Below, one piece after another: positions 39,240 through 50,344 of a stretch of 64,000 bases of DNA (its first letter is position 1; the number at the start of each line of letters is the position of its first letter). Source of the stretch: Pseudoips prasinana (Eukaryota > Arthropoda > Insecta > Lepidoptera > Nolidae); the NCBI GenBank assembly GCA_951640165.1, contig OX621257.1, positions 16,255,201-16,319,200 on the forward strand, in the 5' to 3' direction. The translations under genes were made by a program, and so were the position numbers. The notes under the pieces were generated by a model. That model searched no databases, had not been told where the DNA came from, and was given only the letters and a program-made list of their open reading frames with translations.

Positions 39240-39696
39240 ATTGTACTTCGGAGGCAGAGAAAGAAAGCTTACCTCGTCAATTTCGTGTTCAGTATATTTG
39301 ATTAGTAGAATTTACTAAACCGAATCACCAAATAAGTGATGGTAAATTATTTATCGTATTTGACAGATGCTTGCAACTCTGTAGTAGGGTAGTCCCCGAG
39401 AGTTGCAAACACCAGTCAGTGTTATACGTCGCTGACCTGGCAACACTGATGCAAATATACCTCCATTTTTCTATCATTTCTCAGCCGGACAGCTTATTGA
39501 CATAGAAATGCTATGATCTTCCTGTCTTAAATATTTGGAACTTATTGGCGGTCACACTAAATTATATTTATAACTAACAATTTTTAACAGTTTATCAAGA
39601 CTTACATAGTGTGTAACGACACAGATACTCCATAACGAGTATGCGAGATTTACACGTAATATACAAATATTAGTAATCGGAATTAGTGGAGTGTAT
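39240..39696. other. Intergenic, nothing recognised
   Basis: A short inverted pair TTGCAACTCT / AGAGTTGCAA is at 39371-39410. No coding potential is seen. Confidence 0.4.
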
Positions 39697-39699
39697 TAA

Positions 39700-40045
39700 C
39701 CTAAAGTTTGAGGAACAGAGATAAAACGCGGCGTATTCCCCACGACAGCACAATTTCTTCCGGGAAATTACTAAGCACATAAATAATAATGATGTAATCT
39801 AAAAGGATTGAATTGAATCTCTGCTTTTGTTCAACAAATGTAATATTCTTCGTCCATATAATATTTAGTGACAATTCCTGTGAATAATAATCATGACGAC
39901 AAAAGGATTGGTCCCAGTATTATTATTTCGGTGAACAATATAACATTTTTTAAGGTGCCATAATAAAATGTCCGGAAGATTTCCCGGAAAAAAATGTCGC
40001 CGTAAGGAACTTTCCACTTGTAGACTCTGTTCCTCTAAGTTTAGG
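39700..40045. mobile_element. MITE, TAA target duplication
   Basis: 346 bp. Left end CCTAAAGTTTGAGGAACAGA and right end TCTGTTCCTCTAAGTTTAGG pair with a few mismatches; further in, TTCTTCCGGGAAAT and ATTTCCCGGAA pair too. TAA lies on both sides (39697-39699, 40046-40048). The 3-bp TAA duplication points to PIF/Harbinger, as for the MITE at 28435, but the terminal sequence differs. The interior is non-coding. Confidence 0.75.
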
Positions 40046-40048
40046 TAA

Positions 40049-41150
40049 ATATGCTCTGACTATTCCGATCAATGGCGCACATAAGACAAAGTTTTGTGAC
40101 AACTCTACATTACTCATAGATTTAGAATTCGGTACAAGTATCTCATAGATTGGCTAAGTTTTTTTGTTAAACGAATAATGTTTGCCGATCTATGTTAGTC
40201 CGTATTCTGTTATAGACGACATTGCCAATGCCGTTGTGGTACTATCCGAACCCAGATATTACTTATGTAAAACTTGTGGGTAGATGTAAACTACGGCTAT
40301 GACCCTATTTCAGAAGTGGGATCATTTGGACAAGATTTAGATAATTATAGAAATCGCTAGATATAGTGTAGATTTCTTCCAATTGTATTTATATTGCTGG
40401 AAGTTTTTCAATACTCTTGTTGCTAGCTGGTAGCTATGAAATGAAATAATGGCTTCCAAAATTATCTCGTTGTATATTAATGTTATATATTTAGCTGTTA
40501 ATTACTTAGCAGTAAAATGGTTTCTGGATTAATTGACCTTATTGACTTAAATATGGGTGCTTAGGACCACACGATAGGTGTGAAAACTTAATTCAGTGCT
40601 ATATAGACCCGAGTGCTCTTGGTGTCGAATGGAGCCGATTACCGTTACCGATCCGAGCGTGACGGTTCACCTACTTTCACTCTTAAAGAAGATTTCCCTT
40701 CAATAATAAATCTAATTCAACGTTATCGGAATGTCGTAAATGTTACTAATTACAATTATGTATGTGTATTTAATCCATGACAACTATCTTATAGTATAAA
40801 CTATGTACCTACCTTACATGCCTGTTTAGCTATATAGATATATTCAGTTGTACTTATAAAAATATTTAAGCATTTACTGTAGATGCCTAATATACTGCTT
40901 TTGATGACCAACTAATGAATATGTCTTCATTGTAGATAGTCAAAAGGTTCCGTTTTAATGACGTCACTATCGCCGTTCAAATCGTCTTTGTACGAAATGT
41001 GTCTTTTAAATTGACTAAATTTACTTTTAAGTAAATAAACTAAACGCGTTACTGTGATATTTTGTGTCGTAGGTATTTAATTATTATTTATGACTTTAAG
41101 GTGTCACTTAGAATATGTACACGACAATGATTTAGTAGACATCATAACAT
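40049..41150. other. Intergenic, nothing recognised
   Basis: About 1.1 kb of AT-rich DNA without open frames of note or repeats matched elsewhere in the window. Confidence 0.45.
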
Positions 41151-41152
41151 AT

Positions 41153-41260
41153 CTGCACGTATGGCGCAGCGGATGTAATTTGTGTCCGTCTATTATATGT
41201 TTGTAAACTACCCTGTGACACAGGGATTAAATTCCCTAGTGCGGGCGTGGTCTTTTTAAA
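41153..41260 (+). mobile_element. SINE family 3, internally deleted
   Basis: The head GCACGTATGGCGCAGCGG joins straight to TGTAATTTGTGTCCGTCTAT, skipping the B box and the following 80 bp present in the copy at 46592-46800. The end is GATTAAATTCCCTAGTGCGG then GCGTGGTCTTTTTAAAC. Confidence 0.75.
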
Positions 41261-41279
41261 CAAAAAAATAACAGCTATA

Positions 41280-41510
41280 ATCAAAACCTCTGCTGAACAA
41301 AAGCCTTCCCCAAGAATCATATTGCGGGATAGGCTATAATCGCCAAGCTTGGCAGGCGGGTTGGCGAACGCAGTATGATAGTCATAGTGCTCAGAAAGAA
41401 GATGCTGCCCGACTTCTGGTAGATATTCCCTTGTGTTGAATTCTACACCCCCACGGGATGAGATGGGATGATGATATTCTGATATTTGCGGCCGTCACCA
41501 CACAGCGCTT
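41280..41510 (-). mobile_element. RTE-tailed non-autonomous repeat, minus strand
   Basis: Plus strand: AACCTCTGCTGAACAAAAGC (reverse of the CCTTTGTCCAGCAGTGG tail), TATAATCGCCAAGCTTGGC and GGCCGTCACCACACAGC. Same family as 13857-14078. Confidence 0.7.
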
Positions 41511-41614
41511 GATGATGATCTAGTAAAAGAATACCTTATTCTTTTATAGTGACGACCGCTTAGTATGACCATATTTGCATTTCAATACTTTTTCACATAT
41601 AATAAATAATGTCC

Positions 41615-41830
41615 TCCTAGCCGGATTCCGGCCACGGCGGCCAGTCTCAATAGAGATTAGCCATCTGCGCGGGACATATTATAGTGCTCAAGTGTGTGCG
41701 CAAACACAAGAGCACTTTCTATTCTATCACTCTCATGATCTGATGGGACGCCTAGCGATACGACCGGAAAGAGGTCAGGTACATGACCGACGGCTTTACG
41801 TGTTCTCGTTAGAAATGTTTGGTCTATTTT
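41615..41830 (-). mobile_element. SINE family 5 body
   Basis: Plus strand: GATTCCGGCCACGGCGGCCA, GATTAGCCATCTGCGCGGGA, CATATTATAGTGCTCAAG, ACACTTTC-like ...GCACTTTCTATTCTATCACT, GGGACGCCTAGCGATACGAC. This is the single-copy form of the sequence that is amplified at 22915-24010. The tRNA-like head is absent. Confidence 0.75.
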
Positions 41831-42469
41831 GTGCGAATGTTGAATGTCAGTAAAGAAACAAAGGCAGTAGAGATGTTTAAATATTTTTATAAAGAAATGT
41901 TTGGAGTTTAAAAACGTTGGTATTCAAGTATGCACATGCAATTTTCAGCCCAGCGCTCACTGTAACAGGGTGCAAATTGGCTTGTGCTTTGAACATTTGA
42001 AAACGTTATTAAACTGGAGACTTAATAATACTGTTGTGTTGTTATTTGGCAATGAAGATGATTTTATAAGAATTATATACTTCAGCTCAGTTTCGTACCT
42101 TATAGTATAGTAATAATTACTTATATATTGATTTTTATTTTTATACACGATAATTTTAGTTTATAAACTTAAAACACATCGTTTTGGTCTCAATTCTGGC
42201 AAACAATTTACACCAGCTAAACTAATTTTGATGACATTTCTGTCTAATGAAGTTTGTTTGATAAGGATAGGGTATTTATGTCTGAACGTAATTTTGTTAG
42301 TGTTACTGAGATAATTCAAGTGTCATAAAAATATTGCTTTAATATTTGGGTAGTTGGTCGTAGGCCAGTAGCCTCTTCTTCTTCGCTTCAGCGGCATTAT
42401 GAGACGTAGATTGCCCTCAGTTTCTTCTTGATTAATAGAAATTCCTGACTAACCTGATTTTTCTCTTTC

Positions 42470-42640
42470 TGATTAAACTCGTTGCGGGATCCAAGACAGT
42501 TAAAGCGATTCCCCGGGACATGCCTGAGCTTCACCGCTCAGTGTCATTTCATTGTGTGCCACTGTTGATCCTGGCTTACAGGAGTCGCAGCGGTGGGCAA
42601 AAGGGAGGGACTAGTCCCGATAACCTGACCTTCCTGACAA
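42470..42640 (+). repeat. Interspersed repeat, CCCCGGGACATGCCTGAGC family
   Basis: Best copy in the window: GATTAAACTCGTTGCGGGAT, CCAAGACAGTTAAAGCGATT, CTGGCTTACAGGAGTCGCAG, GGGAGGGACTAGTCCCGATA. Other copies are at 11140-11335 and 49110-49282. Confidence 0.75.
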
Positions 42641-43117
42641 TTTAATTAACATGTAAACAAAGAACATGGGCGGTTTAGTCTAAATTTTTCGATAAGAGTT
42701 GATGACAAGCACGAATATAGTAGAATGAAATTTAAATTGGTTTAGTTGTGTGTAATACAGAATTGAAGCCAATAAAACGAATTAAGGCATAGAATACTTG
42801 GTGCAACTACCTCACTCGCATATTTAGTGTTTTTATTATAAATAATATAAACTTTCGAAATGAACTTTGAAACTACTTTATTTATACCTCCGGAACATAA
42901 TTTGCTTCGGCTGAAATTTGAACTCTAAACAATTTATACCATGACTATTTTTATCGATTCTTAAAAACTGCTAAAAAAAATCATTTCTAAATGTGGCGTG
43001 TCATCCCATACTACGGCGCATTTCTCTGCCTGTCCCTCCTGCTCCCTTCTGGAGGTGTGTGATGCTTTAGGCTCTGCTGTCAGCGTTGCCCAATTTTGGG
43101 CAGTTACAATATATACC

Positions 43118-43310
43118 GACGGTCACCGTAGCCTAGTTGGTAGTGCTCCTGCCTACGAAGCTGGTGGTCCTGGGTTCGAATCCCGGCAAGTGCAAATGTT
43201 TTTGTGATGAGCACGAATATTTGTTTCTGAGTCATAGATGTTGTCTATGTATTTACGTATTTAGGGCTAGGATGATCTGTGTGACATTGTCCCTAGATAT
43301 TATTATTATA
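43118..43310 (+). mobile_element. tRNA-derived SINE, family 1
   Basis: ACGGTCACCGTAGCCTAGTT, GGTAGTGCTCCTGCC, GTCCTGGGTTCGAATCCCGG, body CACGAATATTTGTTTCTGAG, then an internally deleted tail (GATGATCTGTGTGACATTGT, CCCTAGATATTATTATTA). A-box and B-box elements are well preserved; it is not a tRNA gene because no acceptor stem forms. Confidence 0.87.
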
Positions 43311-43827
43311 TACTCAGAAGCAGTTAGTGTCTAACAAAAGTATTAAATGCGCGAACAAGATAGCTGCACTAGGTATTCCAGGGCTTAAGTAATTGTTTAA
43401 TGTTTATAATATGATCTTTTGGCTTTGCCCATCGGCTTTCCTTATAGCGTGCCAAAACTTATCTTATTTCATCGTAATAAGAGCCTTTTTTAAAATGGCA
43501 TTTTTGCTAAACTATTGTAGCTTAAATTCCTGTACTTTTATTGTAAATATTTTAGAGTTAGTACACTAATTTTATTTATATACGATACTTTGTGATAAGT
43601 CGGGGTTTATAAAGTCAAAATAGAAAGATTAATAATTGGAAGTAATGGAAAGTCCCAATGATTAATTTATAACAAAACTTGTAATGGAGTGCCTTTGTAG
43701 TGTGGAAATAAAATATAGTTTGTATATAGTACCGTTTGTTTTCTTCTTCCAATACCTGTAGCCGATAGAGATGTCCAAGTTGCATTTCGATTACAGTCAG
43801 TGACGAGCCCAAATGCAAGAGTGAAAA

Positions 43828-44072
43828 CCGGTTAGCGTGGTTGGTAAATGCTTGCCTTTCACGCCGCAGGTCATGGGTCTGATTCCCACCCAGGACAGAT
43901 ATTTGTGTGCATGTACATGTCTGTCCTGAGTCTGGGCGTAATTATCTATATAAGTACGTATTTACAAAAGAAAAGTAGTATATGTAATATATCACCTATC
44001 TGGTTTCCATAGTACAAGCTCTGCTTAGATTGGGATCAGATGGCCGTGTGAGAATAATGTTACAGGACATTG
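43828..44072 (+). mobile_element. tRNA-derived SINE, family 2, uninterrupted
   Basis: GGTTAGCGTGGTTGGTAAAT, TGGGTCTGATTCCCACCCAG, GGACAGATATTTGTGTGCAT, GGCGTAATTATCTATATAAG, GTTTCCATAGTACAAGCTC. It gives the intact sequence across both the MITE-A junction (CACCCAGGACAG) and the Helitron site (GTAATTATC). Confidence 0.87.
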
Positions 44073-44074
44073 AA

Positions 44075-44840
44075 ACACTTAAGCGGTTCGCACACTAAGC
44101 GTAAACCTCACCGATCATTTACGGAAGTGTTAACTAGATAGAATAAGATAAATACTATTTATTAAACACCATTTATAGAGTTCCCGGCTTACCTAGAGAA
44201 ATTCTAGGTTATTAGACACTCGTTAAACTGAACAATCTGATGTCGTAGTTGCTGGCCGTGAGAACGACAAAACTTTACTTTCGATAAAACTTGAAATATT
44301 TTTGTCAACCTATTTACTTTGTCTACTGCGATCTAATACTGATCCTGAACAATGAATCTTGCCAGTGATCATTAATGACCTAGCGCTGAGTTAATAAAGC
44401 AAATTCAACTTTGTGATATTTTCCTTCTGATAGAAAAAGATAATAGGTACGTGTTCACATACCTATAATAGAATAAGAGCGTCAGCGACTGACGAACGAC
44501 TTTCTTTTTTGGTTATTATTTCATTGTGCTGAATAACGATGTGGTGGTGCCGTCATGTAATTGTGCTTTGTGGTTGCCGTATTTTCTACATCCTCTAAGT
44601 TATCATAGGCTATCGGCTCTCTGAAGTGCCTACTCAACAAGGTGATTTCCCCATCGTTGCGGTGTGCTCTTCGGTGATGGTCGGATTCGGTCGGAACTAG
44701 CCACAGGAACTAGCGTTCGAGGTGTTAGGCGAAGCTCTTCGCACAGTTTACAGCGTCCATTGCTTAGGAAACTACCGAAGCATTGTACAATGATTAAACC
44801 GACGGCTTAAGCCATCTAATAAACCTACAATTCAAGTTTT
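44075..44840. other. Intergenic, nothing recognised
   Basis: 44460-44820 is GC-richer than its surroundings with many TCGG/CGGT words. It has no open frame of note. It could be a promoter or untranslated exon of the second gene, but I cannot support that from sequence. Confidence 0.35.
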
Positions 44841-45088
44841 GACGGTCACCGTAGCCTAGTTGGTAGTGCTCCTGCCTACGAAGCTGGTGGTCCTGGGTTC
44901 GAATCCCGGTAAGTCCAAATATTTGTGTGATGAGCACGAATATTTGTTTCTGAGTCATGGAAGTTTTCTATGTATTTAAGTAGTTATCTATCTATATAAG
45001 TATGTATATCGTCGCCTGGTACCCATAGTACACAAGCTTTGCTTAGTTTGGGGCTAGGAAGATCTGTGTGACACTGTCCCAAAAAAAA
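44841..45088 (+). mobile_element. tRNA-derived SINE, family 1, full length
   Basis: GACGGTCACCGTAGCCTAGT ... GGTTCGAATCCCGGTAAGTC ... ATCGTCGCCTGGTACCCATA ... TTTGGGGCTAGGAAGATCTG, ending with an A11 run at 45080-45090. The best-preserved copy of the family in the window. Confidence 0.88.
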
Positions 45089-45584
45089 AAAGTAACCCAC
45101 GCTGAAGCATATCCCTTTAGCTGTGCTTCGGGCGATTACTGACTGGTAGAGAGACTGGTACAGAGTGATATGCGAAGCTGATCATCCGATTGAAGATCGT
45201 AGAGAGCATTATTTCGGTACGAAGTAAGCGTATCAGTGAGCTGAGTCAATACATTATTTGGCAGAATTAGAGTAAGTTACACCTTCATATTCAAAAAAAT
45301 CTTCTCCACGTGACTTATCTTTTGTTCTAGATCTCACTTCTGATGTCGCCGTCTCACTTCTGATGTGGGCGTATGTACGATGTGCGATTAAAATGGAAGT
45401 CTTATTTCAATTTGCGATTATATTTCGGTACTTTGACACAATAAATCAAACACAACGAAACGTAAGGCAGTTAATTTACTTTTTCAATCACTAGGTAGGA
45501 CTGTTCCTATTGGTTTCAACATTGACCGCCCTGGCCGGCTGCTGCCATAATTTATCAAATAGTTGTTATTCTATTGTCACAGTT

Positions 45585-45775
45585 GTTCAAGTTGCCCAGT
45601 AGGCGTCTGATATGCTTAACGAATTGTCTATGGACTATAACCGGGGTTGATAGCTTAACGTCATCTTCAAAGCACGGAGATGCTCAGAAATTAATCCACT
45701 TTGGCTATCCATGATCGAAGACACAACCTGCAGCGTGAAAGGCAAGTAGGTATCTACCACCCACGCGAACGTGCC
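45585..45775. repeat. Interspersed repeat with tRNA-like piece
   Basis: 45585-45705 matches the GTTGTTCAAG..GCCCAGTAGG family (see 15236-15385). 45715-45775 (AGACACAACCTGCAGCGTGA, AAGGCAAGTAGGTATCTACC) is a decayed minus-strand family 2 SINE head. Confidence 0.5.
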
Positions 45776-46160
45776 ACCGTATTGTGAACTCTATCTCAGC
45801 ATATAATGAAGTTCAAAAGCAATGAACTAAAAACATACTTACCTACTTACTGACTTATAAAAAGATAATTTATCTAATTCTGTTAATACCAAAATAATGG
45901 CATTTCATTATTAGGTATTACTAAAATGCATTATAAAACCAATTATCGAATAATTTGCACTACCAACAAAATCGGCGAAAATTGCAGTATCTCAAAATCA
46001 ATAATAAGTCCATTAGTGCGATAATGATAATAAAACATTATCTCATACTGTGTAACAAAACTAATGTAACTACTTTAGTTCGAGTTGATAGGTACCTGAA
46101 ATCATAGAATAAACTGAATTTATTACATTTTAAGAAGTATTCGAAGGATTCCCTACTAAT
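45776..46160. other. Intergenic, nothing recognised
   Basis: AT-rich DNA; no coding potential. Confidence 0.4.
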
Positions 46161-46164
46161 ATCG

Positions 46165-46389
46165 GGCTAATATTATAAAGGCGAAAGTTTGCGAATGAAG
46201 AAGTAACGAACATACACACTCACACAGTCACATGTGTGAGTGTGTATGTTCGTTACTTCTTCATGTTTAAACGACTGGAGCGATTTTAATAAAATTTAGT
46301 ATGCAGATAGATGACACCCTGGATTAACACATAGGCTATAATTTATAAAATTTAACGCGGGTATCTCGTTAATCGCGGGGCACAGCTAG
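46165..46389 (+). mobile_element. Helitron with internal palindrome (first of tandem pair)
   Basis: Enters at GGGCTAATATTATAAAGGCG and ends AACGCGGGTATCTCG...CGCGGGGC then ACAGCTAG (46386-46389), followed by T. Inside, 46194-46226 (ATGAAGAAGTAACGAACATA...) pairs perfectly over about 30 bp with 46232-46264 (...TATGTTCGTTACTTCTTCAT). The 5' terminus is not certain. Confidence 0.75.
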
Positions 46390-46572
46390 TTATAAATACG
46401 AAAGTTTGGGAGTATGGATGTATACAGATGTATGGATGTTTGTTACTCTTTCACGTATAAACTACCGAACGGATTTCGATGAAACTTTGTAGTAATGTAG
46501 CTTATATATCCGATTAACATGTAGACTATAATAAGAAAGTTTGACACAGTTAAAACCGCAGGGCACAGGTAG
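46390..46572 (+). mobile_element. Helitron fragment (second of tandem pair)
   Basis: Starts directly after the CTAG of the previous element with TTATAAATACGAAAGTTTGG and ends GTTAAAACCGCAGGGCACAG then GTAG, a mutated CTAG. Internally it matches 62440-62598 (AAACTTTGTAGTAAT.TAGCT). Helitrons are known to insert head-to-tail at each other's ends. Confidence 0.7.
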
Positions 46573-46591
46573 TAAATAATAAAATTATTGT

Positions 46592-46800
46592 CTGCACGTG
46601 TGGCGCAGCAGCTAAGACAGTTGCCTCGCCGCTTCGTGTCGCGGGTTCGAGTCCCGCACTGGACAACTATTTGTGTGACCCATAAATAGTTGTTCTGAGT
46701 CTGGTTGTAATTTGTGACCGTCTATTATATATGTTTGTAAAGTACCCCGCGACGAAGGGATTAGATACGCTAGTGCGGGCGATGTCTTTAAAAAAACAAC
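46592..46800 (+). mobile_element. tRNA-derived SINE, family 3, best copy
   Basis: TGCACGTGTGGCGCAGCAGC, CTAAGACAGTTGCCTCGCCG, GTCGCGGGTTCGAGTCCCGC, ACAACTATTTGTGTGACCC, GTTTGTAAAGTACCCCGCG, GATTAGATACGCTAGTGCGG, ending in TTTAAAAAAACAAC. The head is well preserved but has no matching acceptor stem, so I do not call a tRNA gene. Confidence 0.85.
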
Positions 46801-46834
46801 AAAAAAATAATAAGAATTTAATAAGTTTAAAACA

Positions 46835-48700
46835 TTTTCATTTATTTCATTTCATTTATTTATTCATGTTATCTTAAAAGCTAACAGATGTAACATCCAA
46901 AACACTTACAAGATTGGTTTCCTTACAATTAAATTACACAGAGATTTATATAAAATAAGAATAATGTCAAAACCAATAAGAATAATAAGTCATAGTAACA
47001 ATAAAAATAATAAAAATGAATTAAATATTTAAGTGGGACACTTACAATATTTTGTTTAAAATTGTATGGAATTTATTATATAAATGACCCAATCCATCGG
47101 CAAATAAGTCCAGTTCGGGATGCTGAGCAATTATGTCCCCGATAGTGTGGAGTGCGCGGTTTGTGGGCGCGTGCCGCCCGCACTTGGTGCGCGCAGAGGG
47201 CGGCTCTAGGAGCCTCGGGCGGCGGCGCGGTGCTACCTGACCCTCAGAGTTCGCGGATATGTTTCTGGGAACCAAGATACGGACAACCTCTATTATTTGG
47301 GGACTATCAATTATATTATAAATTGTCGACAGATAGTGCGCGACTTGAGACATGGCCCTTCTTAACTTCAACGTGTCCATGTCCACCATACCCGAGACAA
47401 ATAGAGAAGGGTATAGGTAGGAATAGTATCCGTACTGTTTCCTGTATATCCATCGAGCAAACTTACGCTGAATTCTCTCAACCATAAGAGCATATTTTCC
47501 CTCATAAGGATCCCAAATAATAGCACTATACTCGAGTTTACTGCGCACATAGGCATTGTATAATACTTTCGCAACCCCTATGTTATCGAATTGTGATGCA
47601 GTCCTCATGACAAATCCTAGTATTTTGTGTGCTTACTTGCAAATTTTGGTAATGTGCGTGTGGAAGTTTAATTTACTATCTAATATTAATCCTAAATCCT
47701 TAGTCTCATAAAATCTATCCATAGGAGCGTCCGTCAAATTATAATTAAAAGTCATAGGCTGTGATTTTCGTGAAACTGCATGAGTGTATGTAACGTTCAC
47801 GATCCTTAAATAAATAAATGAATAAAAATGTTATTATTTTACATTTGAGATTGTTGAATGGAAGTGGTTATCTTGACTCCATATGGATACAGCATCAATA
47901 TCTCTCTGTAATGCCACCGCATCAGCCTCTGTTTCGACGCCCAAACTTAACTTTAAGTCATCTGCAAATAGAAGACACTGGGATTTCAAAACAACTTCCG
48001 GTAAATCGTTAATAAAAATAACGAATAGCAAAGGTCCCAACGTACTGCCATGACTTACTCCTGATCTTGTAAAGTACTCGCTAGAGTCATATCCGCTTAA
48101 ACGCACATATTGACGTCGATTATTTAGGTATGAAGCACATAAATTAAGTAGATTTGGCGTAAACCCAATAAGTGCCAATTTTTCCAGCAGTATATCATTA
48201 TCCACCAAATCAAAGGCTTTTTTGAAATCGAAGTACGCCGCATCGACCTGCCTACGCCTATCCATTTGTGAGCAGACATAGTCTACGTGTGTGACCAAGT
48301 TTGTAGTGGTGGAGCGAGCGCTTCGAAACCCATGTTGACTATTATGTAGTTGGCAACTGATTTGGCGACTAATGCGAGTACTTAATATGGCCTCAAAGAT
48401 CTTAGCAAAGACAGATAGGACAGCAATGGGTCTAAAGGAAGAAACATTCGTGCCTCCCTCACCTTTAGGGACGGGAGTAACACTGGATAACTTCCAACTT
48501 TCTGGATATCTTGACTGTGTCAATGAAGGATTTAGAGATATAGTAAAGGCCCACTGAGAACGGATATACAATCCTTAGCAAGAAATACAGGAATGCCATC
48601 GGCTCCGCTAGATGTTTGGGGCTTTAGGTGCCTCACTGCCTTTCTCAAATCGAGCTCATTGAAACAGAAGATGCATCTCGATAGTTATGCGCAGCTTTAG
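46835..48700 (-). pseudogene. Non-LTR retrotransposon (Jockey/CR1-like), 5'-truncated, broken
   Basis: Minus strand, 5' to 3': codons for a GPDGIP-like motif near 48600; 48571-47834 gives RYPESWKLSSVTPVPKGEGG, SSFRPIAVLSVFAKIFEAIL, QHGFRSARSTTTNL, YFDFKKAFDLVDNDILLEKL, SGVSHGSTLGPLLFVIFIND and LLFADDLKL (catalytic FADD intact). The thumb/connection region follows, with a stop at 47833 region, and a further TAA codon at 47635-47633 between CK and AHKILGFV. 47608-47042 gives NAYVRSKLEYSAIIWDP and YALMVERIQRKFARWIYRKQ, then the C-terminus. The element ends near 46835 with an AAATAAATGAAATG-type A-rich tail (minus strand). No endonuclease or ORF1 remains. Confidence 0.87.
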
Positions 48701-49110
48701 CAGCCATATCCGGGTTTAACACCGGTTTTTCTGCATGGAATACAGATGCAAACATGCATGTATCGTGATGCATGCATGCATGAATTGGGTAGAAACTGTT
48801 ATTTATGGTTATTTCAGTATCCCATACCTAGTTAAGATAGTTTGGTACCTAAGAAACAAGCCTGTATCTTGGACATCAAAGTAGCCTACTTTGGGGCCAC
48901 CGATATTGTTAATGGTAATTCTGGCTCTTCATGGTAGAATACTGGCTATTGGTCTAATGGTGGTAGTCAACACAGAACAAATCTTTGCGTGATGTGTACG
49001 ATTATTTATTGTGTCTGGGTGTAATTATTTAAAATATGTACGTATTTATTAATATATAAGTATGTTTATTAGTTGTCTAGTTGCCATAGTACAGGCTATT
49101 TTTTTTTACT
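48701..49110 (+). other. Intergenic with decayed SINE tail
   Basis: 48725-48785 has ATGCATGCATG words. 48940-49100 looks like a decayed SINE body (GTGTCTGGGTGTAATTATTT, GTTGTCTAGTTGCCATAGTA). Confidence 0.45.
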
Positions 49111-49282
49111 TTTTTTTTCTTTCTGATTAAATTCGTTGCGGGATCCAAGACAGTTAAAGACTTTCCCCGGGACATGCCTGAGCCTCACCGCTCAGTGTCA
49201 TTTCATTGTGTGCCACTGTTGATCCTGGCTTACAGGAGTTGCAGTGGTGGGTAAGAGGGAGGGACTAGTCCCGTAAAAAAAA
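49110..49282 (+). repeat. Interspersed repeat, CCCCGGGACATGCCTGAGC family
   Basis: TTCTGATTAAATTCGTTGCG, GGGATCCAAGACAGTTAAAG, GTTGATCCTGGCTTACAGGA, GGGAGGGACTAGTCCCG. Nearly the same as 42470-42640. Confidence 0.75.
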
Positions 49283-49700
49283 GTACATAATCTTTTTTAT
49301 ATGTTTGCTTGAATAAAGTTACAAAGTTTTTAGTATTTTCAATTAGTTACAACTTCGGAGAAAAATTATTCCTCCGAAGTTACGACTTTTTGTGCTTTTT
49401 GGGGTGTACAAAATATAACTAGGATAAATAGTTGAATATAAAAATAATACATTACATTTTCACAAAATAGGTTAAAGTAACCAGCTAGTACAAATAATGA
49501 GATAAGTAATAATCATAATATTTATATCAAAGCATTAATTGAGCTTTACGTCTATTCTAACATGATAAATAAAAGATTTCTTTATAGTAAAACTGCTTAA
49601 GTAGGTATAAAATAAAAATGCTTTTTTTTTGTAATTTTTTGAGGTGACTGCCTAATTTTATTATTAAATAAATTAAGTTTCAGATCATTAAAATGAGTAG
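49283..49700. other. Intergenic, nothing recognised
   Basis: AT-rich. A 10-bp hairpin AACTTCGGAG / CTCCGAAGTT is near 49350-49380. Confidence 0.4.
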
Positions 49701-49709
49701 TGTAAATTT

Positions 49710-49778
49710 AAGCGTGGATGGGAATTGAAAACCATGAACCACAGTGTATCCGGCACACGTGAGTTAACCGCTGAATGT
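49710..49778 (-). mobile_element. tRNA-derived SINE head, family 4
   Basis: Plus strand AAGCGTGGATGGGAATTGAA, AACCATGAACCACAGTGTAT and GTGAGTTAACCGCT correspond to the reverse of the head at 19148-19225. It stops where the hairpin at 49779 starts. Confidence 0.65.
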
Positions 49779-49824
49779 GAGTCCGCAAACCACATTTTGG
49801 TGGCGAAATGTGGTTTGCGGACTC
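49779..49824. repeat. Perfect 19-bp hairpin
   Basis: GAGTCCGCAAACCACATTT (49779-49797) and AAATGTGGTTTGCGGACTC (49806-49824), loop TGGTGGCG. GC-richer than its surroundings and without mismatches. The left arm starts where the SINE head would read CTCAGCC.. so it may be an insertion. Confidence 0.85.
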
Positions 49825-49949
49825 AAATTTATACAATTCATTCGATGCTTTATTTAATAAACTCAATTTACAATAAAAGCCGTTAAATCGCGTTTTGGGT
49901 TCAATGTAGTCTTTTTAAATACAATCAAATTTATATCTTGTCATCTCTT

Positions 49950-50185
49950 TTGGGGCACATAGCTCGTAGAGCCGATGGCTGCTGCGATACAAATGTTCTC
50001 GCTAGGCGACCACGAACCGAAAGACGCAGCATGGGCAAGCCCCCAACACGATAAATCGATCCTCTTGTGATGGTCACTGGAAGCTGCTGGATGCGGGTAG
50101 TGCAAGACCGGCAACTGTCGAGATTCTTGAGGGAGGATGTTTATCTGGCAGTGGACGTATTTCAACTAACATGATGACGATGGTT
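49950..50185 (+). pseudogene. RTE LINE 3' end
   Basis: Matches the C-terminal part of the RTE at 8276-10136: GGGGCACATAGCTCGTAGAG, GGCGACCACGAACCG, GGATGCGGGTAGTGCAAGAC and GGCAGTGGACGTATTTCAAC, ending CATGATGACGATGG. Encodes a decayed GHIARRADG...GRPPT segment. Confidence 0.8.
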
Positions 50186-50344
50186 AATCTCTTTTTGTAA
50201 CAAAGATAAGTCAAATAGTATTAAATTTATAAATAGAAATAACCTAAATGCTTGCTGTGAGCGGTTTAATTGAGTCTTCACTATTAGCTAAAACTGGTTA
50301 AACAGGCCAAATAATTACAAACAACAATAAACAAAACAAGATCG

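Noticed and set aside
43118..43190. tRNA gene (good A and B boxes, also at 2470-2547, 44841, 46592 and others)
   Set aside because: The internal promoter boxes are present but no acceptor stem or plausible anticodon arm can be drawn, and the same head is attached to the same non-tRNA body in several places: SINE, not tRNA gene.
44460..44820. CpG-richer block as promoter of gene 2
   Set aside because: It is over 6 kb before exon 1 and no promoter motif or exon signal was identified; composition alone is not enough.
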